NCBI GenBank assembly: GCA_037443425.1
Contig: JBBIOI010000056.1
Location: forward strand, 1 to 21,591
Reading direction: 5' to 3'
From: JBBIOI01 sp037443425
GTDB lineage: Bacteria > Desulfobacterota > BSN033 > UBA1163
Length of the DNA stretch: 21,591 nucleotides
Below, piece after piece: positions 1 to 7,666 of the stretch. The notes beneath the pieces were generated by a model. It ran no database searches. It was not told where the DNA came from and was given only the letters and a program-made list of their open reading frames with translations. How positions within the stretch are numbered: position 1 is the stretch's first letter; every line of letters starts with the position of its first letter. A program made the position numbers and the translations under genes.

Positions 1-48
1 CTTTCCATGATCTATATGGCCGGCTGTCCCTAAAATTACATGTTTCAT
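1..48 (-). CDS. selB: SelB, selenocysteine-specific elongation factor (N-terminal 16 codons, cut by window edge)
   Basis: The reverse strand reads MKHVILGTAGHIDHGK from an ATG at 48 and runs off the left edge. GTAGHIDHGK is the P-loop (G1) region of the translational GTPase SelB, which typically opens with a short hydrophobic strand followed by exactly this motif. SelB delivers selenocysteyl-tRNA to UGA codons that carry a SECIS hairpin. EF-Tu and initiation factor 2 have a related G1 motif (GHVDHGK), but the TAGHIDHGK form at the very N-terminus favours SelB. The Shine-Dalgarno signal upstream is weak. If correct, the organism makes selenoproteins; I saw no interrupted in-frame TGA gene in this window. 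Confidence 0.82.
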   Translation of the reverse strand, partial: MKHVILGTAGHIDHGK

Positions 49-650
49 TTTTTGAGATAATCTTAAATCTTCAAAGTGTAAATTTTCAAAATTAAGAATA
101 ACAAAAATAAACTTATATTTTCAATTAAAAATATCTTTTCATAATCCATATTTCATTATGGAAAATACTAAAAGAAGAGATTTTTTGGCCTTGAGTTGAA
201 ATTACAGCCTTTAATCAATCAATACAGAGATTGATAAAATGATTAAAGTAATAAGGATATATCAATAAATATTGGTGAATCCGAAACCTGAATAAATATC
301 TTTTTTGAATTTTAAGGATTTCTTAAATCACTAACCCTCTACTACCTAATTTCTTAATACCTCCATACCTATATACACTTTTAATCACGAAGAATAGGGA
401 TTAAAAAGCCTTTAACACCCTCAAATATACTTAATTCAAGCACCTCAGAAGTCAATCATATTGTTGTTGAAAAGATGTTGAAAACTTTATTTTTAAAAAA
501 AGATATTCTTTAAAAATTTTTAATAAACTTTTAAGAATAAATTATGAATTATTTCAATATGTTATGAAAAACAGATTGGGATTTCTAATCCTTTTATACT
601 GATTTTAAAAACCTGGATGTTTAAAAAATGTTGAAATCTTTTTGTTTAAA
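49..650. other. AT-rich intergenic stretch without a recognisable gene
   Basis: About 600 bases between the selB start and the HU terminator hold no open frame worth calling and no tRNA-like cloverleaf that I could see. Composition is extreme: 5 G/C in 60 bases at 481-540 and 15 in 60 at 241-300. An imperfect hairpin (504-516 with 529-539, one bulged base) and loose repeats of GTTGAAA near 466-485 and 629-636 are the only structures noticed. It presumably carries the selB leader and promoter on the minus strand, but TTGAAA/TATA-like hexamers are too frequent here to choose one. Confidence 0.5.
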
Positions 651-687
651 AGAGAGGGGAAAAGGATTTCCTCCTTTTCCCCTCTCT
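651..687 (-). terminator. Rho-independent terminator of the HU gene
   Basis: A perfect 16-bp inverted repeat (651-666 with 672-687, 5-base loop) lies 24 bases beyond the HU stop. In the minus-strand direction the hairpin is preceded by a U-rich stretch and followed by UUUUAAAC, a modest U-tract. The plus-strand side has AAAAAA after the hairpin, so the minus strand is the sensible direction. It separates HU from selB. Confidence 0.75.
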
Positions 688-711
688 AAAAAATGGAAAG
701 AAATTTAAATA

Positions 712-984
712 CTATTTTACGGCATTTTTTAATAAATTTCCTGGTCTGAATTTTGCTACTTTTGTGGCTGGAATCTTAATCTCTTTCCCAGTCTGTGGAT
801 TCCTCCCTATCCTCGCCTTCCTCTTTGCCACTGAAAAGGTGCCAAATCCTGGAAGGGTCAGTTTGTCACCCTTTTTCAATGCCTTCATCACCGTATTGGT
901 AAAGGCATTTACGGCCTTCTCTGCAGCCGCTTTTGAGATCTTGGCCTCCTTTCCAATGCTGGCAATCAACTCAGCCTTCGTCAT
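712..984 (-). CDS. hup: HU family DNA-binding protein
   Basis: A 90-residue protein, the usual HU length. It covers the whole fold: the N-terminal helix pair (1-38), the GFGTF signature (46-50), the beta-arm with GRNPQTG (60-66), whose Pro63 intercalates into DNA, and the closing FRPGNLL segment (79-85). HU dimers bend and compact the nucleoid without strict sequence preference. IHF subunits are the alternative, but nothing marks this one as IHF. The start is fixed by an almost perfect Shine-Dalgarno sequence (AAAGGAGGTGAT, 989-1000 on the minus strand). The gene has its own promoter just after the radical SAM stop and its own terminator, so it is probably a highly expressed single-gene unit. 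Confidence 0.95.
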   Translation of the reverse strand: MTKAELIASIGKEAKISKAAAEKAVNAFTNTVMKALKKGDKLTLPGFGTFSVAKRKARIGRNPQTGKEIKIPATKVAKFRPGNLLKNAVK

Positions 985-1042
985 TTATATCACCTCCTTT
1001 TCATCAAGAGATTTTAAGATTATTATTTTAATAAACGTGTCA

Positions 1043-1071
1043 ATAATATTCATTATTCTTCTAAAAGTCAA
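1043..1071 (-). promoter_or_regulatory. Sigma-70-type promoter of the HU gene
   Basis: On the minus strand TTGACT (1066-1071), a 17-base spacer and TATTAT (1043-1048) give a near-consensus promoter. Transcription would start near 1036, leaving a leader of about 50 bases ending in the strong ribosome site. A second candidate, TTGACA with TAATCT or ATCTTA downstream, overlaps it. Confidence 0.65.
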
Positions 1072-1096
1072 GTATTTTTTTAAAGGATAAAATTAT

Positions 1097-2248
1097 TTAA
1101 ATGAATGATTCCATAAGCTCAGAAACTACTTCATCAAGCCCACCTTCTCTCTCTTTCTCAATTCTATCAAGGATCTCTTCTAACCTATATCTCAAATTAT
1201 TTTCATAAAGCTCATCCAATCTTCTTAACATGCCAGTCCTTCTTCCTAATCTAAAGAGGGCCTTTTCTCGAGCCGAAAGTGAAAGATATCGATCAATTAC
1301 GCCGAGCATCTTTTCTTTATCTTCTGGTAATTTTCCTTCCACTTCCTCCAGCAAATTCAGTATATGATCACTTACAAAATAACTTTCAATACCATCAAGG
1401 TTCTCAATAAGAAGTCTTTCCTCCATAATAATCTCATCTTCGCTTAATAATTCAAATTCTCCCTTTTCTATTTTCTCATAAAGTGGCATGATTTTCAGAA
1501 CCTTTAATGTTCGGACACGTATAAAGTCAGGATCTATCTTATTTAGAACTCTTGCTGTTTCAATCGCATGCTGCCTCCACCATTTCTTTCCTCCCAATCC
1601 AAGGATTACATATTCTGATAGCGATATACCAGAGGCCTTTACCTTTCTTCCTGCTTCTATATGTTCTTGTGATGTAACACCCTTCTTAACATATTGAAGC
1701 AGTGGATCAAAACCACTTTCAAGACCAATATGTATTCTTGAAAGACCTGCTTTATAGAGATCTTTGAGTTCTTCAACCGTCTTTTTTGAAACAGTCTTTG
1801 CCCTTGCGTATGTAGTGATCCTTTCTATAGATGGGAACTTTTCTTTGAGATACCTTAGGATCTCAACCAATGACTCTGTTTTCAAAACAAGACTGTTTGC
1901 GTCCTGGAGAAAAACGTTCTTTCCTCCCCCATATAACCATAAGATAACGCTTCGAAAACCATTCGCTAAATCACCTATCTCATTTAAAAGTAGATTTATG
2001 AGGGATGGATTGATCTCTCCACCAAAACCATGCCGCCATGAAATGGCTCTTATCTCCTTTACAATCTCATAAATCTTATCGATATCTGCCTTTACCTCTT
2101 CTACACTTCTCAGGCTAAACTTCTCATTTTTATAGATATGGCAGAATTCACACCGATTCCATGGACAGTTTCTTGTAACTCTCAAAAGCAGACTGTAGGC
2201 CTCACTTGGAGGTCTTATAGGGCCCTGTTCAAAATAAAACTTATCCAT
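1097..2248 (-). CDS. Radical SAM protein of unknown substrate
   Basis: A 383-residue radical SAM enzyme. The cluster-binding cysteines are C28, C33 and C36 in NCPWNRCEFC, a CX4CX2C spacing rather than the canonical CX3CX2C. Further family marks are GFGGE (about 75-79), IHIGLESG (about 172-179), where strand residues face SAM, and ISLSEYVILGLGG (about 208-220). The C-terminal third is rich in charged helices and is not a recognisable extra domain; no B12-binding or SPASM cysteine cluster is visible. Such proteins use a 4Fe-4S cluster and S-adenosylmethionine to make a 5'-deoxyadenosyl radical. The substrate cannot be read from the sequence. Its start overlaps the HD-domain gene by 8 bases with GGTGGTGAG upstream, so translation is probably coupled. 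It is the last gene of the rmuC-HD-radical SAM unit. Confidence 0.85.
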   Translation of the reverse strand: MDKFYFEQGPIRPPSEAYSLLLRVTRNCPWNRCEFCHIYKNEKFSLRSVEEVKADIDKIYEIVKEIRAISWRHGFGGEINPSLINLLLNEIGDLANGFRSVILWLYGGGKNVFLQDANSLVLKTESLVEILRYLKEKFPSIERITTYARAKTVSKKTVEELKDLYKAGLSRIHIGLESGFDPLLQYVKKGVTSQEHIEAGRKVKASGISLSEYVILGLGGKKWWRQHAIETARVLNKIDPDFIRVRTLKVLKIMPLYEKIEKGEFELLSEDEIIMEERLLIENLDGIESYFVSDHILNLLEEVEGKLPEDKEKMLGVIDRYLSLSAREKALFRLGRRTGMLRRLDELYENNLRYRLEEILDRIEKEREGGLDEVVSELMESFI

Positions 2249-2801
2249 TTATCTCACCACCTTCTGTATCCTGAGAAAAGATCTCTTCTGGTGAAATTTT
2301 TAGGAAGGAAAATATCTTTTCCTCTATCTCAAAGGTTTTTTTCTCCAGTTCTCCTATCATCTTCATCCCTTTTTGACTCCTTCCATACCTTACCTTCAAG
2401 TCCTTAAACCTGTCTTCTAAAGAAACAATTCTATCGTGTAAGACCCTCTTGTCCGCATAATTGACAACCTCCTCCTCAGAAACTGTTGTTGGATCATTAA
2501 TCTTTGAGATCTGGATATGCTCTCCCACGATCTCTCCAACCCTTTCATAGCCCAGTTCTTTTAGTAACTTGGATCCTGTCTTTGCATGATCTTCGCCAGT
2601 CGCGAGACATCTTGTTTTTGTAAGGTCATGAAGCAGTGAAGAGGCCTCAACGAGATCTATATCAATTCTATGCCCCATCTTATTTAGCTCTTTTGCGATG
2701 AAGATAGCAACCTTAGCAACCTTTAAACTATGATGTATAATATTTTCTAACATTCCGTACTGTCTCATCAGGTTAAAACACTCTTCCCTTGTAGGTATCA
2801 T
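2241..2801 (-). CDS. HDIG/HD-domain phosphohydrolase
   Basis: A 186-residue protein made almost entirely of one HD domain. Metal ligands are visible in order: H24 (IIHHSLKV), the HD pair H58-D59 (SSLLHDLTKT), H72 (EDHAKTG), H95 (VGEHI) and D117 (NYADKRV). HD domains of this size usually hydrolyse phosphate esters of nucleotides, but the substrate varies and no specific assignment is safe. It starts one base after the rmuC stop and ends inside the radical SAM start (8-base overlap), so the three genes are translationally linked. The last 50 residues form charged helices that could mediate pairing. Yqek-type dinucleotide hydrolases and uncharacterised HDIG proteins are both possible. Confidence 0.82.
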   Translation of the reverse strand: MIPTREECFNLMRQYGMLENIIHHSLKVAKVAIFIAKELNKMGHRIDIDLVEASSLLHDLTKTRCLATGEDHAKTGSKLLKELGYERVGEIVGEHIQISKINDPTTVSEEEVVNYADKRVLHDRIVSLEDRFKDLKVRYGRSQKGMKMIGELEKKTFEIEEKIFSFLKISPEEIFSQDTEGGEING

Positions 2802-2802
2802 C

Positions 2803-3936
2803 CTAATTCTCTTTTGTTTGAGGCTTTATTTCCAATCCTTTTGTAGGCTCCATCTCAATCTGTTCAAGCTTTAGACTGAATCTATCGAGCCTTCTTCGTG
2901 CATCTTCAAATTTAGTTACCGCATTACTCAGGTGCTTTCCGATTAATTGGAAATCTGCTTGAAAGGCATTCAACTCCTTATTAAGCCCTGAAAGTGAATC
3001 CAGTATCCTCTGGGCATCCTTTTCAATCTTTAATCCCCTCAGACCAAGAACAATGACCTGTAAATAAGCAAAAAATGAGTTTGGAGATACAGGTATGACC
3101 CGTTTTTTTAATGCATAATTTAAAATCCCTTTCTCCTCACCAAAGGCATCATCCTTTGTAATAGTCTCATAATAGACATTTTCAGCAGGGATATATAAAA
3201 GTGCAAAATCATAAGTGCCCTCATCAGGCAAAATATATTTTGAGGCAATTTCATCTATATGTTTCTTAACATCTCTATAAAATACTTTTTGCCAGTTCCT
3301 CTTTTCCTCATCATTCTTACACTCCATGACCTTTTTAAAATTATCGAGTGGAAACTTAGAATCTACTGGAACAAGCCTCTCTCCTAGTCTTATAACCGCA
3401 TCAACTCTTTCTCCTGTTGAAAATTGATATTGAAGGCTGAAAAACTCCTGAGGAAGGACCTGGGCTAACAACTCACCCAGAAACTGCTCTCCTAAACCAC
3501 CTCTCAATTTAGGTGGCTGTAAGATCTCCTGAAGTGTAGCAATATTTTTCCCGATCTCAAATATCTTCCTGCTTACTTCAGAAAGTTCGCCAATATTTTT
3601 CTGGACATCTCCAATAACACGGGCAGCACTGTCAAGTCTTTTACTGATCTCCCCGCTTGATGCCTGAAGCTGTCGGTTAACCAGTTCTGTTATCCCTCGA
3701 AGTTGGGCATTGATAAGATCCTGCTGTTGAGTAATCTGGGAAATATTTCTCGCTAATCCCTCGTTTATATGACTTCTTAAATTCTCAATCTGTTGTTGCA
3801 TCAACATCCAGATCGATTGAGAAGATGAATCAGATTTGGATTCTTCTAAGATTCTCTTTATCCTCCTCTCCACAAAAAGGATGATAAATATAACAGCTAA
3901 AGCAATTGCCACTAAAATAAGATATATTTTTTCCAT
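2803..3936 (-). CDS. rmuC: RmuC family DNA recombination protein
   Basis: A 377-residue RmuC family member. An N-terminal membrane segment (about 4-23, IYLILVAIALAVIFIILFV) is followed by a long coiled coil (about 25-140). The conserved RmuC nuclease-like domain then begins with PPKLRGGLGEQFLGELL (about 141-157) and includes DAVIRLGERLVPVDSKFPLDNF (about 180-200) and ALLYIPAEN (about 245-253). RmuC limits rearrangement at short inverted repeats in E. coli and is thought to be a PD-(D/E)XK-like nuclease. That is of interest here because the flanking intergenic regions carry inverted repeats. It opens the minus-strand operon and is divergent from the threonine aldolase operon. The ribosome site is weak (AGATAAGAG). 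Confidence 0.9.
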   Translation of the reverse strand: MEKIYLILVAIALAVIFIILFVERRIKRILEESKSDSSSQSIWMLMQQQIENLRSHINEGLARNISQITQQQDLINAQLRGITELVNRQLQASSGEISKRLDSAARVIGDVQKNIGELSEVSRKIFEIGKNIATLQEILQPPKLRGGLGEQFLGELLAQVLPQEFFSLQYQFSTGERVDAVIRLGERLVPVDSKFPLDNFKKVMECKNDEEKRNWQKVFYRDVKKHIDEIASKYILPDEGTYDFALLYIPAENVYYETITKDDAFGEEKGILNYALKKRVIPVSPNSFFAYLQVIVLGLRGLKIEKDAQRILDSLSGLNKELNAFQADFQLIGKHLSNAVTKFEDARRRLDRFSLKLEQIEMEPTKGLEIKPQTKEN

Positions 3937-3952
3937 CTCTTATCTGAAAAAT

Positions 3953-3981
3953 AAGATACAGCATTGAATAACGAATTGCAA
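3953..3981 (-). promoter_or_regulatory. Candidate promoter of the rmuC operon
   Basis: The minus strand has TTGCAA (3976-3981), 17 bases, then TATCTT (3953-3958), about 17 bases from the rmuC start. It sits just outside the left end of the inverted-repeat element at 4012-4171. The match to consensus is moderate in an AT-rich region. Confidence 0.4.
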
Positions 3982-4011
3982 GGGTTCTCTAAGGGATTTG
4001 AGATTAGAGGT

Positions 4012-4171
4012 CTCTGAAAAAGTCCTGAAGTAGTAGATTAGCACTATTGATTAATCCCCTTAAAATAATTTGGTTTTTTCTTAAGCGATTGTTAGCAATT
4101 TAAACATTGAAAGCCCGCATTCGAAGGGTTTTGAACCCTACCTCCCCAGTCTTTCAAAGACTTTTTCAGAA
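4012..4171. repeat. MITE-like inverted-repeat element, copy A (family 1)
   Basis: Perfect 12-bp inverted ends (TCTGAAAAAGTC at 4013-4024, its complement at 4159-4170) bound about 160 non-coding bases. The right end, read inward on the minus strand, continues as TGGGGAGGTAGGGTTCAAAA, which also occurs with small changes at both ends of the element at 14324-14561. Inside the right end is a small hairpin (AGGGTT 4125-4130 with AACCCT 4134-4139). The element lies between the two divergent promoters and disrupts neither. No transposase is encoded and no clear target duplication is visible. Confidence 0.6.
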
Positions 4172-4187
4172 GTATCGATTAAAATGC

Positions 4188-4216
4188 TTGACACTTAATA
4201 TATAAAATTTTATTTA
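4188..4216 (+). promoter_or_regulatory. Candidate promoter of the threonine aldolase-AOR operon
   Basis: A perfect TTGACA (4188-4193) is followed after 17 bases by TATTTA (4211-4216). A perfect TATAAT overlaps at 4215-4220 but with a 21-base gap. Transcription would start near 4223, leaving a short leader with AGGA (4230-4233) ahead of the start codon. Confidence 0.5.
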
Positions 4217-4240
4217 TAATTTCAAAATTAGGATTTAGAT

Positions 4241-5281
4241 ATGAGACGCCTGATAGATTTAAGAAGTGATACCGTAACAAAACCTACGGCTGAAATGAGA
4301 AAGGTGATGGCTGAGGCAGAGGTTGGCGATGATGTTTTTGGTGAAGACCCTACAGTGAATCTCCTTCAGGAGAAGGTTGCCAGGATTCTTGGAAAGGAAG
4401 ATGCCATCTTTGTCCCATCTGGAACAATGGCAAATCAATTATCTATCAAAGCCCATACACAGCCAGGTGATGAGGTTATCATTGAGGAAACATCCCATCC
4501 TTTCAACTTTGAAGGTGGTGCTGGCGCTGCCCTTTCAGGTGTTCAATTTTATTGCCTGAAGGGAGTACGTGGAATTCTTGATGCCTCACAAATCGAGGAG
4601 GCGATAAGACCTGATGATCACCATTACCCTGTTACAAGGCTGATCTGCCTTGAAAATACCCATAATCGTGGTGGAGGCTCAATATACCCGATAGAGAAGA
4701 TGGCTGAAATATATCGACTCGCCAAATCCAGAGGACTTTCAGTTCATCTTGACGGCGCCCGTCTCTGGAATGCATCAGTTGCAACTGGAATAAAGCCATG
4801 CCAATATGCTGAATGGGCTGACTCTGTTACGGTCTGTCTATCAAAAGGACTTGGCGCACCAATAGGTTCACTTGTTTCGGGTCCAAAGCCATTTATCCAT
4901 AGGGTTCACCGTTTCAGAAAGATGTTCGGTGGAGGGATGAGACAGGTTGGAATTATTGCAGCCGCAGGAATCTATGCCCTTGACCATCATATGGAAAGAC
5001 TGAAAGAAGATCATATAAATGCAAAAAGATTAGCCCTCGGCCTAAAAGGGCTAAAAGGAATATCTATTGACCCTGACGAGGTAGAAACAAACATAGTAAT
5101 ATTTAAATTAGATCATAAAAGAGTAAATGCATATGATATTGCAGAGGCGATGAAAAAAGAAGGTATTCTTATACATCCAATTGGAAAGGATAGAATCAGG
5201 CTTGTAACACACCTGGATGTTTCAAGTGAGGATATAGATCATGCATTAGAAGTTTTTAAGAAGGTCTTGGATAAGATTTAA
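4241..5281 (+). CDS. ltaE: Low-specificity L-threonine aldolase (PLP enzyme)
   Basis: A 346-residue fold-type I PLP enzyme with clear GLY1/LtaE features: the N-terminal IDLRSDTVTKPT, VGDDVFGEDPTV (28-39), a phosphate-binding PSGTMANQ (59-66), His86 in ETSHPF that stacks on the cofactor, HLDGAR (169-174) with Asp171 for the pyridine nitrogen, and SKGLGAPIGS (201-210) with Schiff-base Lys202. It splits threonine or allo-threonine into glycine and acetaldehyde in the cytoplasm. The length is normal and the start has AGGA 7 bases upstream. It is first in an operon whose next genes encode an aldehyde-oxidising enzyme; the gap to the ferredoxin gene is 15 bases. Other beta-hydroxy amino acids are possible substrates. 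Confidence 0.92.
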   Translation: MRRLIDLRSDTVTKPTAEMRKVMAEAEVGDDVFGEDPTVNLLQEKVARILGKEDAIFVPSGTMANQLSIKAHTQPGDEVIIEETSHPFNFEGGAGAALSGVQFYCLKGVRGILDASQIEEAIRPDDHHYPVTRLICLENTHNRGGGSIYPIEKMAEIYRLAKSRGLSVHLDGARLWNASVATGIKPCQYAEWADSVTVCLSKGLGAPIGSLVSGPKPFIHRVHRFRKMFGGGMRQVGIIAAAGIYALDHHMERLKEDHINAKRLALGLKGLKGISIDPDEVETNIVIFKLDHKRVNAYDIAEAMKKEGILIHPIGKDRIRLVTHLDVSSEDIDHALEVFKKVLDKI

Positions 5282-5296
5282 TCAAGGGGGATTATT

Positions 5297-5836
5297 ATGA
5301 CTAAAAGACTTGCTGTCATTCCTGAAAGGTGTTCAGGTTGTAGAATATGTGAGCTTGTTTGTTCCATAAGTCGTTTTGGTGTAAACAATCCAAAAAAGAG
5401 TGCTATAAGGGTAATGGTTGTATACCCACATCCTATTATCCGTATGCCAATTGTCTGCAGGCAATGCAAAATTGCCAAATGTATGGAGAACTGCCCAACA
5501 GGTGCAATCATAACTAAGGATGGAATTTATGATATTGATGGAGAAAAATGTATCTCGTGCCACCAATGCGTAATTTCATGCCCATTCGGTGCAATCTTTT
5601 TACATGAAGATATTGATACACCATTTAAATGCAATCTCTGCAATGGAAATCCACGCTGTGTAGAGGCCTGCCCCAAAAATGCCCTGCTTTTTTTGCCTGA
5701 ACATGTTCTTGGTCAGGCACAGAGGATGAATAGTGTTCTTAAGTATGTTCATATGAAAGAAGTGGAGTATGTTGAAAAAGGAGAAAGGAAGGTATTAAGA
5801 TATGCCGACATTGAAAAAGGAAAAACGGAAGATTAA
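5297..5836 (+). CDS. aorA: Four-cluster ferredoxin-like electron-transfer subunit of aldehyde oxidoreductase
   Basis: A 179-residue protein with sixteen cysteines arranged for four [4Fe-4S] clusters: C12-C15-C18-C22, C54-C57-C62-C66, C85-C88-C91-C95 and C112-C115-C121-C125. This is the HycB/DMSO-reductase-B-like ferredoxin layout also found in the small subunit of AorABC-type aldehyde oxidoreductases and in BamC. It would pass electrons from the tungsten subunit to ferredoxin or another carrier. No signal peptide or Tat motif is present, so it is cytoplasmic. A strong AAGGGGG (5284-5290) lies 6 bases before the start. Its last 35 bases overlap the start of the AOR gene in another frame, pointing to coupled translation and a stable complex. 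Confidence 0.87.
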   Translation: MTKRLAVIPERCSGCRICELVCSISRFGVNNPKKSAIRVMVVYPHPIIRMPIVCRQCKIAKCMENCPTGAIITKDGIYDIDGEKCISCHQCVISCPFGAIFLHEDIDTPFKCNLCNGNPRCVEACPKNALLFLPEHVLGQAQRMNSVLKYVHMKEVEYVEKGERKVLRYADIEKGKTED

Positions 5837-7664
5837 AGGTGGATATTTCTGGAAGATCCTATGGATTGATCTCGAACATGAAGAAGTGAAGCACTTAGAA
5901 TTTGATGATGACTTTGCCTCTAAATATATCGGAGGAAGGGGATTTGGTGCAAAACTTCTCTGGGATCATATACAGAAGAGAAAGGTCGATCCCCTTGGAC
6001 CTGAAAACCTCCTGGTCATTTCTCCTGGCCCTTTAGCCGGCCTTTTCCTGCCGGCATCGGGTAAAACATCTTTTGTATCCATCTCTCCTGAAACAGGGAT
6101 ATATGGTGATTCAAGTATGGGTGGTTCCTTTGGTGTAGAACTTAGACAGGCAGGGATAGATGGACTTGCAATATATGGAAAGGCTAAAAAGATCTCCTAT
6201 CTATGGATAGATAATAATGAAGTTAAAATAATTTCAAACGAAAAGCTAAAAGGTAAAGGAACCTTAGAATCCGAAGGTATCATTAAGGAAGAAATAAAGG
6301 ATGAAAATATTAAAGTTGCTACAATCGGTATTGCAGGAGAAAATCTTGTTCGATTTGCATGTGTCACATCGGATTGGGGAAGAAACTCTGGACGAACCGG
6401 GATAGGGGCTTTAATGGGGTCAAAAAATCTTAAAGCCATTGCAGTAAGAGGCACTAAGGACCTTCCTGTTTATGACCTTCCACGACTCGAAAGGGCCGCC
6501 CTCTCTTCATTCAACATGCTAAGGGAAAATAAGAATTTCTTATTCTGGCAACAGCAGGGACTTATGTCTGTTATTGACTATGTAAATGAAGCAGGGGTTA
6601 TGCCAACTTATAATTTTAGGGAAGGTGTATTTGAACATGCAAAAAAGATAAACGGTTATGAGATGCTTTCAAAATATAAGATTGGAGATACCTCTTGCTT
6701 TGCCTGTCCTATGGCATGTGGAAATGTTTGCCTTGTCAAAGAGGGTAAGTACAGAGGTACGGTTGTAGAAGGTCCAGAATATGAAACTGCCTGTATGTTT
6801 GGCTCAAATATCGGTGTCCAAAACTTTTCAGCCATTATAAAGGCAAATCAGTTATGTGATGAACTTGGTATTGATACAATAACAGCTGGAAATATTATCG
6901 GTGTCCTTATGGAGGCTCAACAGGTAGGACTCCTCTCAGAGAAAGACCTTGATGGTATTAAACTGAAATGGGGATCTGAAGAGACTGTATTTGAGGTCAT
7001 CCAATATATAGCTCAAAGAAAAGGTATTGGAGACATCCTTGCTCAAGGAAGCCTTGGTATTATTAAAAAATGGCCTCAACTTAAACCTATCGTCTCTCAG
7101 GTAAAAGGCCTTGAACAATCTGCCTACGATGCCAGAATAGCCATCTCGATGGCACTTGGCTATGCCACCTCGGATATAGGTGCCCATCATACACGTGCAT
7201 GGACAATAGCAAAGGAGTTAGAGATGGGGATGGACTGGCCTCTTCAGAAGAAGGCAGAGCTTGTTATATATCATCAAACACTAAGACCACTGTTTGATAT
7301 GTTAGGCGTATGTAGATTGCCTTGGATAGAACTTGGATTTGATGAAAATCAATATGCAGAATTCTACTCAGCGGTAACTGGTCTTGATGTGACACTCAAT
7401 CACCTTCTTGAAAGATCGAAAGACATCTATGACCTCACACGAGCCATCAATATGAGTTTTGGTATAAGTAGAAAAGATGACTATCCACCTGAAAGGGTAT
7501 TTACACTCCCAATGACCGAAGGCCCACATGCTGGAAAGATCTTGAGAAGGGAAGATTACGAAGAGATCCTTGATATCTATTATGAAAAAAGGGGATGGAC
7601 GAAGGACGGTCTGGTAAAGGAGGAAAAGATTAGAAATTTTAATGACCCGTTAATAAAATTATAA
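5802..7664 (+). CDS. aor: Aldehyde:ferredoxin oxidoreductase, tungsten/pterin catalytic subunit
   Basis: A 620-residue AOR family member, close to the 605 of the Pyrococcus enzyme. The N-terminal family signature GGYFWKILWIDL (13-24) leads into the pterin-binding domain with KYIGGRGFGAKLLWD (41-55) and SPGPLAG (74-80). The single 4Fe-4S cluster is bound by C299, C302 and C306 (CX2CX3C) with a distal C504 (LGVCRLPW). EGPEYET (323-329) and DIGAHHTRA (458-466) are conserved active-site stretches. The enzyme oxidises aldehydes to acids and reduces ferredoxin, using a W (or Mo) bis-pterin. AAGGAAGG 9 bases upstream supports the start despite the 35-base overlap with the ferredoxin gene. BamB and formaldehyde or glyceraldehyde-3-phosphate oxidoreductases share the fold; the aldolase neighbour favours acetaldehyde. 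Confidence 0.92.
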   Translation: MPTLKKEKRKIKGGYFWKILWIDLEHEEVKHLEFDDDFASKYIGGRGFGAKLLWDHIQKRKVDPLGPENLLVISPGPLAGLFLPASGKTSFVSISPETGIYGDSSMGGSFGVELRQAGIDGLAIYGKAKKISYLWIDNNEVKIISNEKLKGKGTLESEGIIKEEIKDENIKVATIGIAGENLVRFACVTSDWGRNSGRTGIGALMGSKNLKAIAVRGTKDLPVYDLPRLERAALSSFNMLRENKNFLFWQQQGLMSVIDYVNEAGVMPTYNFREGVFEHAKKINGYEMLSKYKIGDTSCFACPMACGNVCLVKEGKYRGTVVEGPEYETACMFGSNIGVQNFSAIIKANQLCDELGIDTITAGNIIGVLMEAQQVGLLSEKDLDGIKLKWGSEETVFEVIQYIAQRKGIGDILAQGSLGIIKKWPQLKPIVSQVKGLEQSAYDARIAISMALGYATSDIGAHHTRAWTIAKELEMGMDWPLQKKAELVIYHQTLRPLFDMLGVCRLPWIELGFDENQYAEFYSAVTGLDVTLNHLLERSKDIYDLTRAINMSFGISRKDDYPPERVFTLPMTEGPHAGKILRREDYEEILDIYYEKRGWTKDGLVKEEKIRNFNDPLIKL

Positions 7665-7666
7665 AT

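Noticed and set aside
49..650. Search for a tRNA (for example tRNA-Sec) or small RNA beside selB
   Set aside because: No GC-containing stems or TTCGA-type loop were found; the sequence is too AT-rich to support a tRNA.
764..1090. A 108-codon plus-strand frame opposite HU and its promoter
   Set aside because: It is antisense to the well supported HU gene and reads through its promoter; it has no homologous motif and no ribosome site.
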